Source: Nitrososphaerales archaeon
GTDB lineage: Archaea > Thermoproteota > Nitrososphaeria > Nitrososphaerales > CADDZS01
Reading direction: 5' to 3'
Length of the DNA stretch: 64,000 nt
NCBI GenBank assembly: GCA_030038075.1
Contig: JASHPO010000014.1
Location: 1 to 64,000 of the forward strand
Part shown: positions 50,691-59,579 of the stretch, in pieces
Position numbering within the stretch: position 1 is the first letter of the stretch
How the letters are laid out: every line of letters begins with the position of its first letter
The notes under the pieces: generated by a model
Database searches by the model: none
What the model was told of the DNA's origin: nothing
The model's input: only the letters and a program-made list of their open reading frames with translations
Translations under genes and position numbers: made by a program

Positions 50691-51870
50691 ATTCGACAGG
50701 CAGATGTTGCACTCCCCCAACAACTGTGCTCCTAACGGGAGTCAGTTGGGCATCTGGAACTTTTAGCTTCACACCCGAGTACTTTTCAGCCAAGAGTTGT
50801 AGAGCTACCTTGGACTCGAGTCTCGCGAGCGGGGCACCGAGGCACAGATGTATCCCATGACCGAAAGCAATGTGATGGTTTGGCGTTCTTACGATGTCAA
50901 AGCTGTCTGCGTCAGGGAACTTTTTCTCGTCTCTGTTTGCCGAGGCTATCCAAGCAATCAAACTCTGGCCGATTGGTATCTTCCGTCCTGAAAGTTCGGA
51001 CTCTTTTACCGAGACTCGAAACATGCCTCTGACTGGCGAAGCAAACCGTAGCACTTCCTCAATGGCGCTCGAGATCATTGATGGTTTTTCATGCAGTTGT
51101 TTCAATGAATCATACTTTGCAAAAAGCCTGATCGCGTTGCCGAGCAGGTTTGTTGTCGTTTCGTTCCCGGCGACTAGTAAGAGCACGCAAAAACTCACGG
51201 CTTCCTGAGGGCTCAGCTTCTCGCCATCGATTTCGGAGGCTACTATTGACGATATGAGGTCTTCAGTTGGATGCTTCTTTCTCTCTGCGATTATTGCGCT
51301 CAGGTAGTGGGAAAATTCTGCGCTGTCGCGTTCGAGAGTCTCCGGATTCGCAGAACCAATCACGAGATCGGACCACCATTTGAATTTCACCCTGTCTTTT
51401 GGGGGAATTCCAAGCATTTCAGCGATCACGGTGACGGGAAGTGGCTCAGAGAATTCGCTGATAAAGTCCATGATTCCATTTTTTGAACCCGTCAAAAACT
51501 GGTTTGCTATCTCCTTTATTCTCGGTTCAAGGGCTCCGATCGAGCTGGGAGTAAACGACTTTGAAACAATCTTCCGAAGCTTCGTGTGTAATGGCGGATC
51601 TGTCGTGATCATGCTCCCGGCCAAAGTGGGCACGACAGAGCTGGCATTCCTTTCAACATACCCCCACTGGGAGGAATAAGTGCTGAATTGAGTCAGGACG
51701 CGCTCAACATCAGAGTAGAGGAACACGTGCCACATTCCCATCCTGAGGCTGTGAAAAACCGGCGCGGTCGCCCGCATCATTTTGTACCAGGGAGATGCGT
51801 CCAGAAACCAGCTTTTGCTTCCGGGTTGCGATATTTCACTCAATTTCTTATTTTTGAGCTGACCCGACAT
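50680..51870 (-). CDS. Cytochrome P450
   Basis: Haem-thiolate monooxygenase of bacterial-type (soluble) length, 396 residues. Seen: I-helix VAGNETTTNLLGNA (about 235, with the acid-Thr pair E-T for O2 activation), the K-helix EEVLRF (ExxR, about 272) and the haem loop AFGHGIHLCLGAPLARLESK with the cysteine ligand (about 343). No signal or membrane anchor. It needs a ferredoxin or flavodoxin reductase, not seen nearby. ATG at 51870. P450s are uncommon in archaea, so horizontal gain is plausible. Substrate unknown; the molybdenum hydroxylase operon is 700 bases away. Confidence 0.95.
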   Translation of the reverse strand: MSGQLKNKKLSEISQPGSKSWFLDASPWYKMMRATAPVFHSLRMGMWHVFLYSDVERVLTQFSTYSSQWGYVERNASSVVPTLAGSMITTDPPLHTKLRKIVSKSFTPSSIGALEPRIKEIANQFLTGSKNGIMDFISEFSEPLPVTVIAEMLGIPPKDRVKFKWWSDLVIGSANPETLERDSAEFSHYLSAIIAERKKHPTEDLISSIVASEIDGEKLSPQEAVSFCVLLLVAGNETTTNLLGNAIRLFAKYDSLKQLHEKPSMISSAIEEVLRFASPVRGMFRVSVKESELSGRKIPIGQSLIAWIASANRDEKKFPDADSFDIVRTPNHHIAFGHGIHLCLGAPLARLESKVALQLLAEKYSGVKLKVPDAQLTPVRSTVVGGVQHLPVEFTR

Positions 51871-52079
51871 ATAGTGTTAGGGAGTTGCAACTCACTGTTA
51901 AGAATCGACGGGCATACTTGGTCTCCGGGGATAGACACCCAAGTGGCGTCAATGTATTTTTCCAAAGACTCCACTTTCGCCCCAATGAGATTGCTGAAGA
52001 ATAGAACTACGTATTGAATCCGCTTCATCGATTGACATCAGCGTGCTTATTGAAGACTAATTCGAATCAAATGAACTTA

Positions 52080-52439
52080 CTAGAGGGCAAGGAAAACATC
52101 TTCCTTTGTAATCTTTCCATTTTTGGGATCTACTATTAGGCCCATTACTTCCAGTTAGGGCACCCAACACGATGCCGTCGTTCTGCTCGGCAAAACCACT
52201 TCACTGCCACCGGAAGCTTCATCATAGGTAAACCAAGCAGATCCGAATGGACGATCTGCCTTCTCACCAGTGATTGTCTTGAAAGTTCGGCTACCGTATT
52301 CCAAGACGCCAATCTTCTTCAGTTCATCCTTGGGTATCCAGCAGTAGGTAGAACCAGTGTCGACAATCGCTTCTATCTTTCCGGTTTTTCTGTTCGGTTC
52401 TTGAACGTTCGAGACCTGTATTAGAATTCGAATGATCAT
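52080..52439 (-). pseudogene. Retropepsin-like aspartic protease, two compensating frameshifts
   Basis: ATG 52439 opens a retropepsin-type protein: GKIEAIVDTGSTYCWIPKDE carries the DTG catalytic Asp (27), then LEYGSRTFKTITGEKADRPF and a strand ending GSEVVL. The frame then runs to a stop at 52155-52157. A neighbouring frame supplies AEQNDGIVLGALT, matching the family's second half (here hhLG..t), after which the first frame resumes as LEVMGLIVDPKNGKITKEDV and ends at TAG 52080-52082. Two small opposite indels explain this. Bacterial and archaeal homologues are about 110-125 residues. It starts directly after the 38-residue ORF at 52440. Confidence 0.6.
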
Positions 52440-52556
52440 TTATTTTCCCTTTTTTACGGTAAAGTAAGCATTCCTATCCACAGGCTTTATCTCTGATTCA
52501 CGGAGTAATTCCTTCAAGTTTACGCTCTCTGCAACAGTGTACCTGGATTTGCTCAA
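52440..52556 (-). CDS. 38-residue ORF coupled to the retropepsin gene
   Basis: A short frame from TTG 52556 (MSKSRYTVAESVNLKELLRE, SEIKPVDRNAYFTVKKGK) to TAA 52440-52442. The stop touches the ATG of the retropepsin frame, with no gap. The two-gene layout resembles small ORF + aspartic protease pairs seen in bacterial genomes, in which a toxin-antitoxin-like role has been suggested; this is an inference from layout. It is also close to the molybdenum hydroxylase operon end. Confidence 0.5.
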   Translation of the reverse strand: MSKSRYTVAESVNLKELLRESEIKPVDRNAYFTVKKGK

Positions 52557-52564
52557 GGGGCAAA

Positions 52565-53548
52565 TCAGCGCGCGGACAGAGTAGTCAGGGCGCGAACGAT
52601 CACGCGCTTTGCTAACTCGACCTTGAATGAGTTGTCGCCTCTGGGTTTCGCGTCGCGCAAGGCAATTTCTGCAGCTTCCCTGAAGCGAATTTCTCTTGGT
52701 TCCGAACCTACAAGATTTTTTTCTGCCTCGTAGGCTCTCCAGGGCTTTGTTGCTACACCTCCGAGCGCAATGCGGACTGATTTGATCAAGTTATCTTGGA
52801 CATCGATCGCCGCGGCAACAGAGGCGAGGGCAAATTCGTACGAAGCGCGGTCCCGTACTTTCAAGTAAAGTGATCTGCTGGCAAAGGGAAGCGGAGCAAG
52901 GTCGACTGCGGTGATTAGTTCGCCCGCCTCTAGGACATTCTCCCTCTGGGGCGTGTCTCCCGGCGTCAGATAGAACTCGTTTATCGGAATCTGTCTTTCT
53001 CTGTCACCGCTCACCCTGATCACGGCGTCCAACGCTGCCAAAGCGACGCAGAGATCCGACGGGTGCGTTGCGACACAGTGATCTGAAGTGCCCAGTACCG
53101 CATGCATCCGATTGAATTCATGAATTGCTGTGCATCCCGAACCAGGCGCTCTTTTGTTGCACTCCTCAAAAACGGTGTCCCTAAAGTAGTAACAGCGCGT
53201 ACGTTGCATCAAATTTCCCCCAATAGTTGCCATGTTGCGAAGCTGCGGAGAAGCTCCGGCCAGGAGCGCTTCGGGAACGAGCGGGTAGCGCTCTTTGAGC
53301 AGCGGATCGTTTGCCGCTTCTGTGTTCCGTACCAAGGCACCGATCCTAAGCGAGCCGTCACTCATGCTCTCGACCTTGTTGAAAGGCAGAGAGTTGATAT
53401 CGATCAGCCTGGACGGAGTCTCTACGTTTAATTTCATCAGGTCGATAAGGGCTGTGCCGCCCGCAACGAAAGAAATGTTTTTGTTTGCAGCTTTTAGGGC
53501 AATGGCGCTCTGTACATCGGTCGCTTGGGAATAATTGAACGGATTCAA
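52565..53548 (-). CDS. Molybdenum hydroxylase, FAD subunit (YagS/PaoB-like)
   Basis: FAD-binding subunit of a xanthine/aldehyde dehydrogenase, carrying electrons from the 2Fe-2S subunit. 327 residues. Seen: ISFVAGGTALIDLMKLNVET (first FAD site), AGASPQLRNMATIGGNLMQR (second FAD site, A..QiRn.ATiGGNl.q) and TRCYYFRDTVFEECNKRAPG followed by SGC. Those cysteines, in a long loop, match the extra 4Fe-4S cluster of E. coli PaoB (YagS) rather than CoxM. The TTG start overlaps the stop of the 2Fe-2S gene (GTTGA). Confidence 0.92.
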   Translation of the reverse strand: MNPFNYSQATDVQSAIALKAANKNISFVAGGTALIDLMKLNVETPSRLIDINSLPFNKVESMSDGSLRIGALVRNTEAANDPLLKERYPLVPEALLAGASPQLRNMATIGGNLMQRTRCYYFRDTVFEECNKRAPGSGCTAIHEFNRMHAVLGTSDHCVATHPSDLCVALAALDAVIRVSGDRERQIPINEFYLTPGDTPQRENVLEAGELITAVDLAPLPFASRSLYLKVRDRASYEFALASVAAAIDVQDNLIKSVRIALGGVATKPWRAYEAEKNLVGSEPREIRFREAAEIALRDAKPRGDNSFKVELAKRVIVRALTTLSAR

Positions 53549-54045
53549 CGCGCAATCACCTTGGTCATTTTCTGTCTCGATTTTACAACTTCCTCAATCG
53601 CAGCAACAATGTTGGGATATGCGCCGCAACGGCAAATGTTTCCGCTCATGAATTCTCGGATCTCTGATTCGGTGGGGTTTGGATTTTCCCTGAGCAAAGC
53701 GTACGCAGACATTATCTGGCCGGGAGTGCAGTAGCCACACTGAAAGCCGTCATGGTCGATGAACGCGGACTGGACCGGATCGAGAGTTTCCTCCTTGGCA
53801 AGGCCCTCGATGGTAAGAATCTGCTTGCCCTGATTCATTACAGCAAATGTAAGACACGAGTTTATTCTGCGCCCGTCTACCAAAACCGTGCACGCGCCGC
53901 ACTGCCCTTGATCGCATCCCTTTTTGGTGCCGGTGAGGTGGATGTGCTCCCGAAGAGCGTCAAGCAGAGTTGTTCGCGTGTCGGCTTCAACGATGTACTC
54001 TTCTCCGTTGACCTGTAGTTTTATTGTTGCATCAGTCATAGACAC
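53545..54045 (-). CDS. Molybdenum hydroxylase, 2Fe-2S subunit
   Basis: Electron-transfer subunit with two 2Fe-2S clusters, 166 residues. Seen: the plant-ferredoxin-type loop GTKKGCDQGQCGACTVLVDG (about 38-57) and the C-terminal four-helix cluster FQCGYCTPGQIMSAYALL (about 95) with CRCGAYPNIVAAIEE (about 139). There is no signal peptide, so unlike E. coli PaoA the enzyme is probably cytoplasmic. The GTG at 54045 is the start shown; ATG at 54039 is as good. It lies eight bases after the large subunit gene. Confidence 0.95.
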   Translation of the reverse strand: MSMTDATIKLQVNGEEYIVEADTRTTLLDALREHIHLTGTKKGCDQGQCGACTVLVDGRRINSCLTFAVMNQGKQILTIEGLAKEETLDPVQSAFIDHDGFQCGYCTPGQIMSAYALLRENPNPTESEIREFMSGNICRCGAYPNIVAAIEEVVKSRQKMTKVIAR

Positions 54046-54052
54046 TCGACTC

Positions 54053-56287
54053 TCAAAGTAACTTGTCTGGAGTTATCGGAAGGTCTCTGACTCTCTTGCC
54101 GGTTGCGTGGTATACGGCGTTCGCAACTGCTCCCGCGACACCGGTTATGCCGATTTCGCCGACGCCCCTTGCTCCCAATGAACTGATGTGCGGGTCGGGC
54201 TTGTCGATGAACTCCACGTCGATCTTATTGATGTCTGCGTTCACTGGAACGGTATAGTCGGCGAGGTTTGTTGTAATAGCGCGGCCGTGCACTCTCTCAT
54301 AGACCGTATGCTCCATGAGCGCCATCCCGATCCCCATCACTATTCCACCGATAAGCTGGCTGCGTGCAGTCTTGGGATTTATCACCTTCCCGACATCGTA
54401 GACGCCCACCACGCGGGAGACCCTGACCTCTCCGAGCTCGGAGTCGACCATCACTCCGGCGAAGACAGAGCCAAACGACATGAACGAAAATTTCTCCTGC
54501 TCTTCCCCTGGAGCGGCCGTCGCTTCCGCTTCGATGAATGGCAGCTTGTTTCGCCGAATTATTTCTACAAACGAGTCCGACGATCTTTCAGAGAGTATTC
54601 CTCCCTCTTCCGCAATCATGTCCTCGGGTCGTACGCCGTAAAGCGGAGATTTCGTGTCGCCTGCAGCTAAAAGCATGGTCTTGTTCAAAGCGGCAAGTGC
54701 GCTCTCCTTTACCGCGGTTCCTACGCTCGCAGCTGTAGCCGAACCGCCGCTGACCGGGGCGAATGGCATCGAGGAGTCTCCCATCTCCACCTTCACCTTC
54801 TCAATTGGCAACCCGAGGGTTTCTGCTGCAATCTGTGTGAGGATAGTGTACGTGCCAGTGCCGATATCATGCGTCGCGCTGGTAACAAGGGCGCGCCCAT
54901 CTGGAAGGATTCTTACTTTGGCAGCGGCAGGGCTGCGAATTCCAGGGTACATCGCGGTTGCCATCCCCCAGCCCAAAAAATGTCTTCCCTGCTTCATCGA
55001 TCGCGGCTCAGGATTTCTTCTTGTCCAGCCAAATTGGGTCGAGCCAAGCCCGTAGCATTCGTCCAAATACTTGCTCGACCACGGGTTTCCGTCTTCGGGA
55101 TTCTCGTTCGCGTAGTTCATCATCCTGAGCTCGACTGGATCGATTTTCAGCTCGTAAGAGAGCTCATCCAGTGCAGATTCGAGGGCGAACGAGCCGGTAG
55201 CCTCGCCAGGTGCACGCATCGCTCCAGTGCCCGCTGTATTGAATGGTACAACTGTGTGCGAAATTTCCACATTCGGGCACGCATAAAGCTCCGCTGAAAC
55301 GCCTCCGCAAGGCTCGAAAAAGTCGCCCGAAAACGTGATCTGGCTGATGGTGTCGTGTTTGATGGCGGTGAGTCTCCCGTCCCTGGTTGCGCTTAGTGAA
55401 AGATTCTGGATCGTCGCGGGCCTGTGGGTCGTCGAAGTGAACAGTTGTTGCCGGCTGAGGGATAGTTTGATCGGACGAAGGAAGTGACGCGCGGCAAGGG
55501 CCGCGACAATTTCATGAACCGAATCGAATCCCTTTGATCCAAAGCCTCCACCGGTGAAGTATGAAATGACACGGATCTTGTCGACAGGTATTCCAAAAAC
55601 CTGCGAAAGAACACTCCGGTTTCCTCTGACCCACTGCGTGGAATTGTAGATGGTCAGGCTGTTTCCATTCCAGGAGGCGACCCAGCTAGAGGGCTCCATG
55701 GGGTTGTGGTGTTCGACAGGAGTCGTGTATGTTCGTTCTAACTTTATTCCGTTGCTTAGAGTCATATCGCCACGCTTGATTTGCGCAGGGCGAAAACCCA
55801 TGAATGACTCGGGCTTGTAGGCCTGTGCCATGCCGTCGTTGAACTCGACGATTGGTTTTTTCTCTTCGTAAGTTACTTTTACGTGCGAAGCCGCGGCAGA
55901 GGCGTTCTCGAACGTATCCGCGACGACCAGCGCGACATCCTGTCCCGCGTAGCGTATTACGTCGTCTTGGAGCGGAAGAAACTTTTCGTCCATAACTGAT
56001 TCTTTCATAAAATCGCGAATTGGCGTGTTCAGTTTTGGAGCGTTCTGATGTGTTAAGAAACCGAGAACGCCAGGCGCTCTTTCGGCTTCTTTCATGTCGA
56101 TCTTTATGATCCGGCCGGACGCGATGGTACTCTGGATTACAACCGCGTAAACTAGACTATCAACATCATAATCCGCGGCGTAGTGAGCCTCTCCAGTGAC
56201 CTTCAGGCGCCCCTCGACGCGGCTAACGGACCTGCCTACCAGTTCGGAAGGCCGTTCTTCCTCTTTTGGTACGAGGATAGTTGCCAT
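54053..56287 (-). CDS. Molybdenum hydroxylase, molybdopterin subunit (YagR/PaoC-like)
   Basis: Catalytic subunit of an aldehyde or xanthine dehydrogenase, 744 residues. Seen: VGRSVSRVEGRLKVTGEAHY (start of the family), GGGFGSKGFDSVHEIVAALA (molybdopterin loop), FNTAGTGAMRAPGEATGSFA (R-APGE-like segment), HDIGTGTYTILTQIAAETLG and the C-terminal GARGVGEIGITGVAGAVANA with the active-site Glu. It lacks the AYxCSFR loop of CO dehydrogenase, so aldehyde oxidation is more likely than CO oxidation. It is the first catalytic gene of the operon large, 2Fe-2S, FAD. No maturation (XdhC/CoxI) gene is in the window. Confidence 0.94.
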   Translation of the reverse strand: MATILVPKEEERPSELVGRSVSRVEGRLKVTGEAHYAADYDVDSLVYAVVIQSTIASGRIIKIDMKEAERAPGVLGFLTHQNAPKLNTPIRDFMKESVMDEKFLPLQDDVIRYAGQDVALVVADTFENASAAASHVKVTYEEKKPIVEFNDGMAQAYKPESFMGFRPAQIKRGDMTLSNGIKLERTYTTPVEHHNPMEPSSWVASWNGNSLTIYNSTQWVRGNRSVLSQVFGIPVDKIRVISYFTGGGFGSKGFDSVHEIVAALAARHFLRPIKLSLSRQQLFTSTTHRPATIQNLSLSATRDGRLTAIKHDTISQITFSGDFFEPCGGVSAELYACPNVEISHTVVPFNTAGTGAMRAPGEATGSFALESALDELSYELKIDPVELRMMNYANENPEDGNPWSSKYLDECYGLGSTQFGWTRRNPEPRSMKQGRHFLGWGMATAMYPGIRSPAAAKVRILPDGRALVTSATHDIGTGTYTILTQIAAETLGLPIEKVKVEMGDSSMPFAPVSGGSATAASVGTAVKESALAALNKTMLLAAGDTKSPLYGVRPEDMIAEEGGILSERSSDSFVEIIRRNKLPFIEAEATAAPGEEQEKFSFMSFGSVFAGVMVDSELGEVRVSRVVGVYDVGKVINPKTARSQLIGGIVMGIGMALMEHTVYERVHGRAITTNLADYTVPVNADINKIDVEFIDKPDPHISSLGARGVGEIGITGVAGAVANAVYHATGKRVRDLPITPDKLL

Positions 56288-56298
56288 AGACTCACCCT

Positions 56299-56640
56299 CT
56301 AGGCTTCTAGACGAATCCTCGCGATATATGAGTAAGGCTCTTTCTTTTCGGGAGCATGCGGGCGATCCTTTAGCCGGGTACCCATATCCGTCTTTTGATC
56401 AGATTTTAGATGGGCCTGGAATTCGGGATTGTCCAATTGGAATATTTGGATGATCTCTCTATTCGATGTATCCACTATTTCCACGTCCGAGATTGGGTGA
56501 AAACCTCTCTGCTCAAGCGGTTGCATTCTGCTCCACATCTCCTTTATCGCATCTTGAATAGTGATTCCTCTGCCGTCGATGGTAATTGTTTCTGGCAATT
56601 TACTAGAAAAACATGCACGTCTAGTACTTAACTCTGCCAA
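56299..56640 (-). CDS. Unknown small protein heading the molybdenum hydroxylase operon
   Basis: A 113-residue soluble protein: an N-terminal ITIDGRGITIQDAIKEMWSR (strand and helix), a central HPISDVEIVDTSNREIIQIF strand pair and a charged C-terminal tail. It lies 11 bases upstream of the large subunit gene and one base after the glycosyltransferase gene, so it is probably co-transcribed with both. I do not recognise it. ATG at 56640. Confidence 0.65.
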   Translation of the reverse strand: MAELSTRRACFSSKLPETITIDGRGITIQDAIKEMWSRMQPLEQRGFHPISDVEIVDTSNREIIQIFQLDNPEFQAHLKSDQKTDMGTRLKDRPHAPEKKEPYSYIARIRLEA

Positions 56641-56641
56641 A

Positions 56642-58003
56642 CTAGACTCTAGTTTCCGGCGGCTTTCTGATCGTCAATTTCGCCGTCGAAAATCTCTTTG
56701 ACAATAGTCCATCATAGATCAAAAATTTTCCAATCCAGAGCGATCTGATGACTTCGAGGGCCTGCACTTGAGACTGGTAGGGCGATCCGAACATCACTGG
56801 GTGAAGAGTTATCCCAAGGACCAAGAGCGGTTGCGAAAACCCATACACATCTATCAGAGAATTTGCGGTATCAAAAACCAGAAATTCGGGATAGTACTTG
56901 GACATAGGTAGCAGGGTGAAGAATGGAAGCAGCAGCAAATTCGTCTGCGGTGTCGAAACATACGAGCTGAAAAGCCACGCAAAGGAAAACAGTGCCGCCA
57001 TGAGCACGACATAGTTGGCCCAATCTTCAAAAGTCGTGTCGGCACTTTTTGTGAGCATCCACCTCATTTTGAAACCTTTGAAGACTATGGCGCCAGATAG
57101 CAGGATGAAGGCGGCCGGAAAAAGCACGTGCCGAATGGGATTGTAGCTGCTGAATAGAGCAAGCATCCAAGAGCCTTCCGTGTACCAGTTCGCCTGATAC
57201 TGAAAAAAATCAGTTATCACGTTGAGGTTGGGAAACTTGAATGGATAATTCACTGTGACGTTGTACGCGTTCAAGTAAGAGTGTGGGAATGAATTGAGTA
57301 CGATAACTGGAAAATAAATTATCCCGACCGTTGCGAAAACTCCCACGAGAAATTTTATAGTTTCGCGCCTGTCCTTCATCGCGAGAATCAATCCCAGCGC
57401 CGGCATTGCGGTTACGAGATTAGCTGCAGCAGAAATGCCCAGCAAAATGCCGCTGACCCATCTGCTTCCTTGGAGAAATTTGCGCAGCCCGAAGAGCGTA
57501 AAGAATACACCGATGATGTACCAGTTGGTAAGAACCATGAAGACAAAGCTCGGCGTTGCGACAAAATACAATAGTATCCGTCTTCGTGGCGATTTCAGTC
57601 CGACAATGTCTGCTATCTTGAAGAGCTCATCTATGGAAAGGTAGGTCGGGATTAGAAGCAACAGCGCACTCCAAAAATAGTAATTGACCAAAAGACCCTG
57701 TGACGGGGCGAATGGGAGATATCTCCCGAGCATCCCCATTGCATACATGAAAAAGCCCACAATTACTGGGTACTCGACAAAATAGTTCGTGTAAGGCAAT
57801 CCCGTTCCGCAGGGACCCGAATGGCAAAACCTGTTCTGGTAGACGGTAACGATGTCGCTGTAGAGATGACCGCCGCCGTACGGTATGTGCTCCCAGACCC
57901 CGAAGATGTAGAGTGCGCCGGCGAGCAGGTAGACCCACATACGAGCATCGACTCTGCCCAGCAGGGAGCGAAATCCGGAGGCCAATTGATTCGAAAGCTC
58001 CAA
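56642..58003 (-). CDS. Multi-pass membrane glycosyltransferase (GT87/PIG-M-like)
   Basis: A 453-residue integral membrane protein with about ten helices. An early acidic motif between helices 1 and 2 (GGHLYSDIVTVYQNRFCHSG, with DIxxY-like spacing) and the FVEYPVIVGFFMYAMGMLG block (E-Y-P-P-type motif) are typical of dolichol-phosphate-sugar-dependent GT-C mannosyltransferases (GT87, DUF2029). These act on the outer face of the membrane in glycan assembly. Sugar and acceptor are unknown, but surface glycoproteins at 58104 and 44551 would be plausible acceptors. The start shown is TTG at 58003. Confidence 0.8.
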   Translation of the reverse strand: MELSNQLASGFRSLLGRVDARMWVYLLAGALYIFGVWEHIPYGGGHLYSDIVTVYQNRFCHSGPCGTGLPYTNYFVEYPVIVGFFMYAMGMLGRYLPFAPSQGLLVNYYFWSALLLLIPTYLSIDELFKIADIVGLKSPRRRILLYFVATPSFVFMVLTNWYIIGVFFTLFGLRKFLQGSRWVSGILLGISAAANLVTAMPALGLILAMKDRRETIKFLVGVFATVGIIYFPVIVLNSFPHSYLNAYNVTVNYPFKFPNLNVITDFFQYQANWYTEGSWMLALFSSYNPIRHVLFPAAFILLSGAIVFKGFKMRWMLTKSADTTFEDWANYVVLMAALFSFAWLFSSYVSTPQTNLLLLPFFTLLPMSKYYPEFLVFDTANSLIDVYGFSQPLLVLGITLHPVMFGSPYQSQVQALEVIRSLWIGKFLIYDGLLSKRFSTAKLTIRKPPETRV

Positions 58004-58103
58004 CTTACGAGAGATAAAGCTTCGAGCTTATACTGTTCTGGTCATCAGAACAGGCCCGAATTTGTCTAGATTCAAATAGGAACGAACCGCCGGTTACTAT
58101 GCG

Positions 58104-58826
58104 TTGAACTCAAGACAGGCACTCTCCAGCATTGCAGCTACTTTAGTAGTGATCCTAGTAATTGGGGTGGCGGCAGTTGGAGCTTACTTCTCTTTGGGCA
58201 TAAGCCCGACTACGAATACGGTAGTTACTACAACTTTTAGCCCAACTACTTCTTTTGATACGACAACATTGTCTGCCAACTCCACTTCGGGACTAAATCT
58301 AGTGCTCGAATTGAATTCGACAACGTATTCGCCGGGCCAGTGGATAGCGGTCAACATTTCGGATTACAACACCCTGCCCACGACAAACACACTTCAGGTG
58401 GAAAGAGACTGGCCTATCCAAAATCTCTCGCTCGGCCCTTGTAGCAGGAACCTGCCGATCGCCATAGGGGTGTTCCGCGGCGACTATTCGCTCTCGAACA
58501 TTACGCAGGCAAATTCGAGCGAGCAAGTGCAATTCTACCAGCCCGGAGTGTACGCGTGCCCAGACATAATGGTCATTCAAGAGTACGCGTTCCAGCCGCA
58601 GAGCGATAACGCGTCATGGTCATCATCACTGAACTGTAACACTAATTGTTACTCCAGTTACTTGACGATCTCGGATACGATAAACTTCAACGGTACTTGG
58701 ACTGGTGGACAGCCGCCGGTAGGAACCGGATCTGTGTTGATGAATCTGAGCCTAGGCACTTACACGGTTGTCGGCGGGGACGAATGGGGAAACATTGCGT
58801 TACTTCATTTCGTCGTCAGGTCATAA
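58104..58826 (+). CDS. Membrane-anchored extracellular protein, unknown
   Basis: A 240-residue protein: an N-terminal helix (LSSIAATLVVILVIGVAAVG, about 7-27), a Thr/Ser linker (about 36-70) and a beta-rich extracytoplasmic domain with many N-x-S/T sites. Cysteines at about 113, 153, 180 and 184 (CSRN, ACPD, NCNTNC) could form two disulfides. The start is TTG at 58104. It is divergent from the GT-C gene, with which it may be co-regulated. Family not recognised, although the anchored-linker-beta layout recurs at 59033 and 37135. Confidence 0.75.
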   Translation: MNSRQALSSIAATLVVILVIGVAAVGAYFSLGISPTTNTVVTTTFSPTTSFDTTTLSANSTSGLNLVLELNSTTYSPGQWIAVNISDYNTLPTTNTLQVERDWPIQNLSLGPCSRNLPIAIGVFRGDYSLSNITQANSSEQVQFYQPGVYACPDIMVIQEYAFQPQSDNASWSSSLNCNTNCYSSYLTISDTINFNGTWTGGQPPVGTGSVLMNLSLGTYTVVGGDEWGNIALLHFVVRS

Positions 58827-59032
58827 ACTAGAAACCTTACTCAATGATTTCACAAGTAGCCTCTCCTACTCTTACGGAATTATCAGCTAAATTCGTAATA
58901 CTGTTAAATATATGCACACCATTTCTCTTACCGCGTCGCTCTTAATGACGACCGAATCAAAGCTTTTGCACGGTTTCTCATCATCAATCGGCAGCACACA
59001 GTCTCCTCGAAGTTTCAATCCGGAGGAGTAGC

Positions 59033-59560
59033 ATGTCAAAGCCAGCCAAGATAACGGGTCCAGCACTTCTCTCGGAGCGTCAGGCGGTTGTTGCGATGGT
59101 GGTGCTGGTCTTGGCGATGGCCCTGTACTTCTCTCCGACTATCGTGGTTAATGATACGGATGGCTCCTCAATTTATGTCCATATCTCATCCAACGGCCCG
59201 TTCGGCGATGTCCTAGTGGCTATGGAGAACATCCCTTTTTCTGCCGACGCGTTCGCCGATGGTATTTTGATACCGAGGCTTGTTTTGCCGTTCAATTGCC
59301 TGTTCGAGGACTGGACAAATGGAACATCGTTTTGCATGACTCTGTTTTCGTTGACGAACGGCGCGAATGCGCACTTGCACGGAGTAAAGGAAGGATATTA
59401 CTTTCTCAGGTTGGCTGCCTACGTGCCGGGGGGAATAGCTACAGCTGACGAGCTAGTCAACATAACCGGCTCTGGGAATTACTACGTGACAGCTACTTAC
59501 ATCCACGGCGTCCTTAATTTTACTAGCCTGACGCCGGGCATGCAGGTGACCACTCCGTAA
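59033..59560 (+). CDS. Small membrane-anchored extracellular protein, unknown
   Basis: A 175-residue protein with an N-terminal helix (AVVAMVVLVLAMALYFSPTI, about 18-37) and an extracytoplasmic beta domain holding two cysteines (NCLFEDW, SFCMTLF). The VHISSNGPFGDVLVAMENIP opening and LTNGANAHLHGVKEGYYFLR segment look like a small immunoglobulin-like or carboxypeptidase-regulatory-like fold; this is uncertain. ATG at 59033. It stands 200 bases after the 58104 gene. Confidence 0.7.
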   Translation: MSKPAKITGPALLSERQAVVAMVVLVLAMALYFSPTIVVNDTDGSSIYVHISSNGPFGDVLVAMENIPFSADAFADGILIPRLVLPFNCLFEDWTNGTSFCMTLFSLTNGANAHLHGVKEGYYFLRLAAYVPGGIATADELVNITGSGNYYVTATYIHGVLNFTSLTPGMQVTTP

Positions 59561-59579
59561 GACACTTGAAACTTTTACC

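Noticed and set aside
51840-52028. Minus-strand 62-codon frame upstream of the P450 gene
   Set aside because: Overlaps the P450 start in another frame and has no domain pattern.
54053-56287. Form I CO dehydrogenase large subunit (CoxL)
   Set aside because: No AYxCSFR active-site loop; the pattern is that of YagR/PaoC-type aldehyde oxidoreductases.
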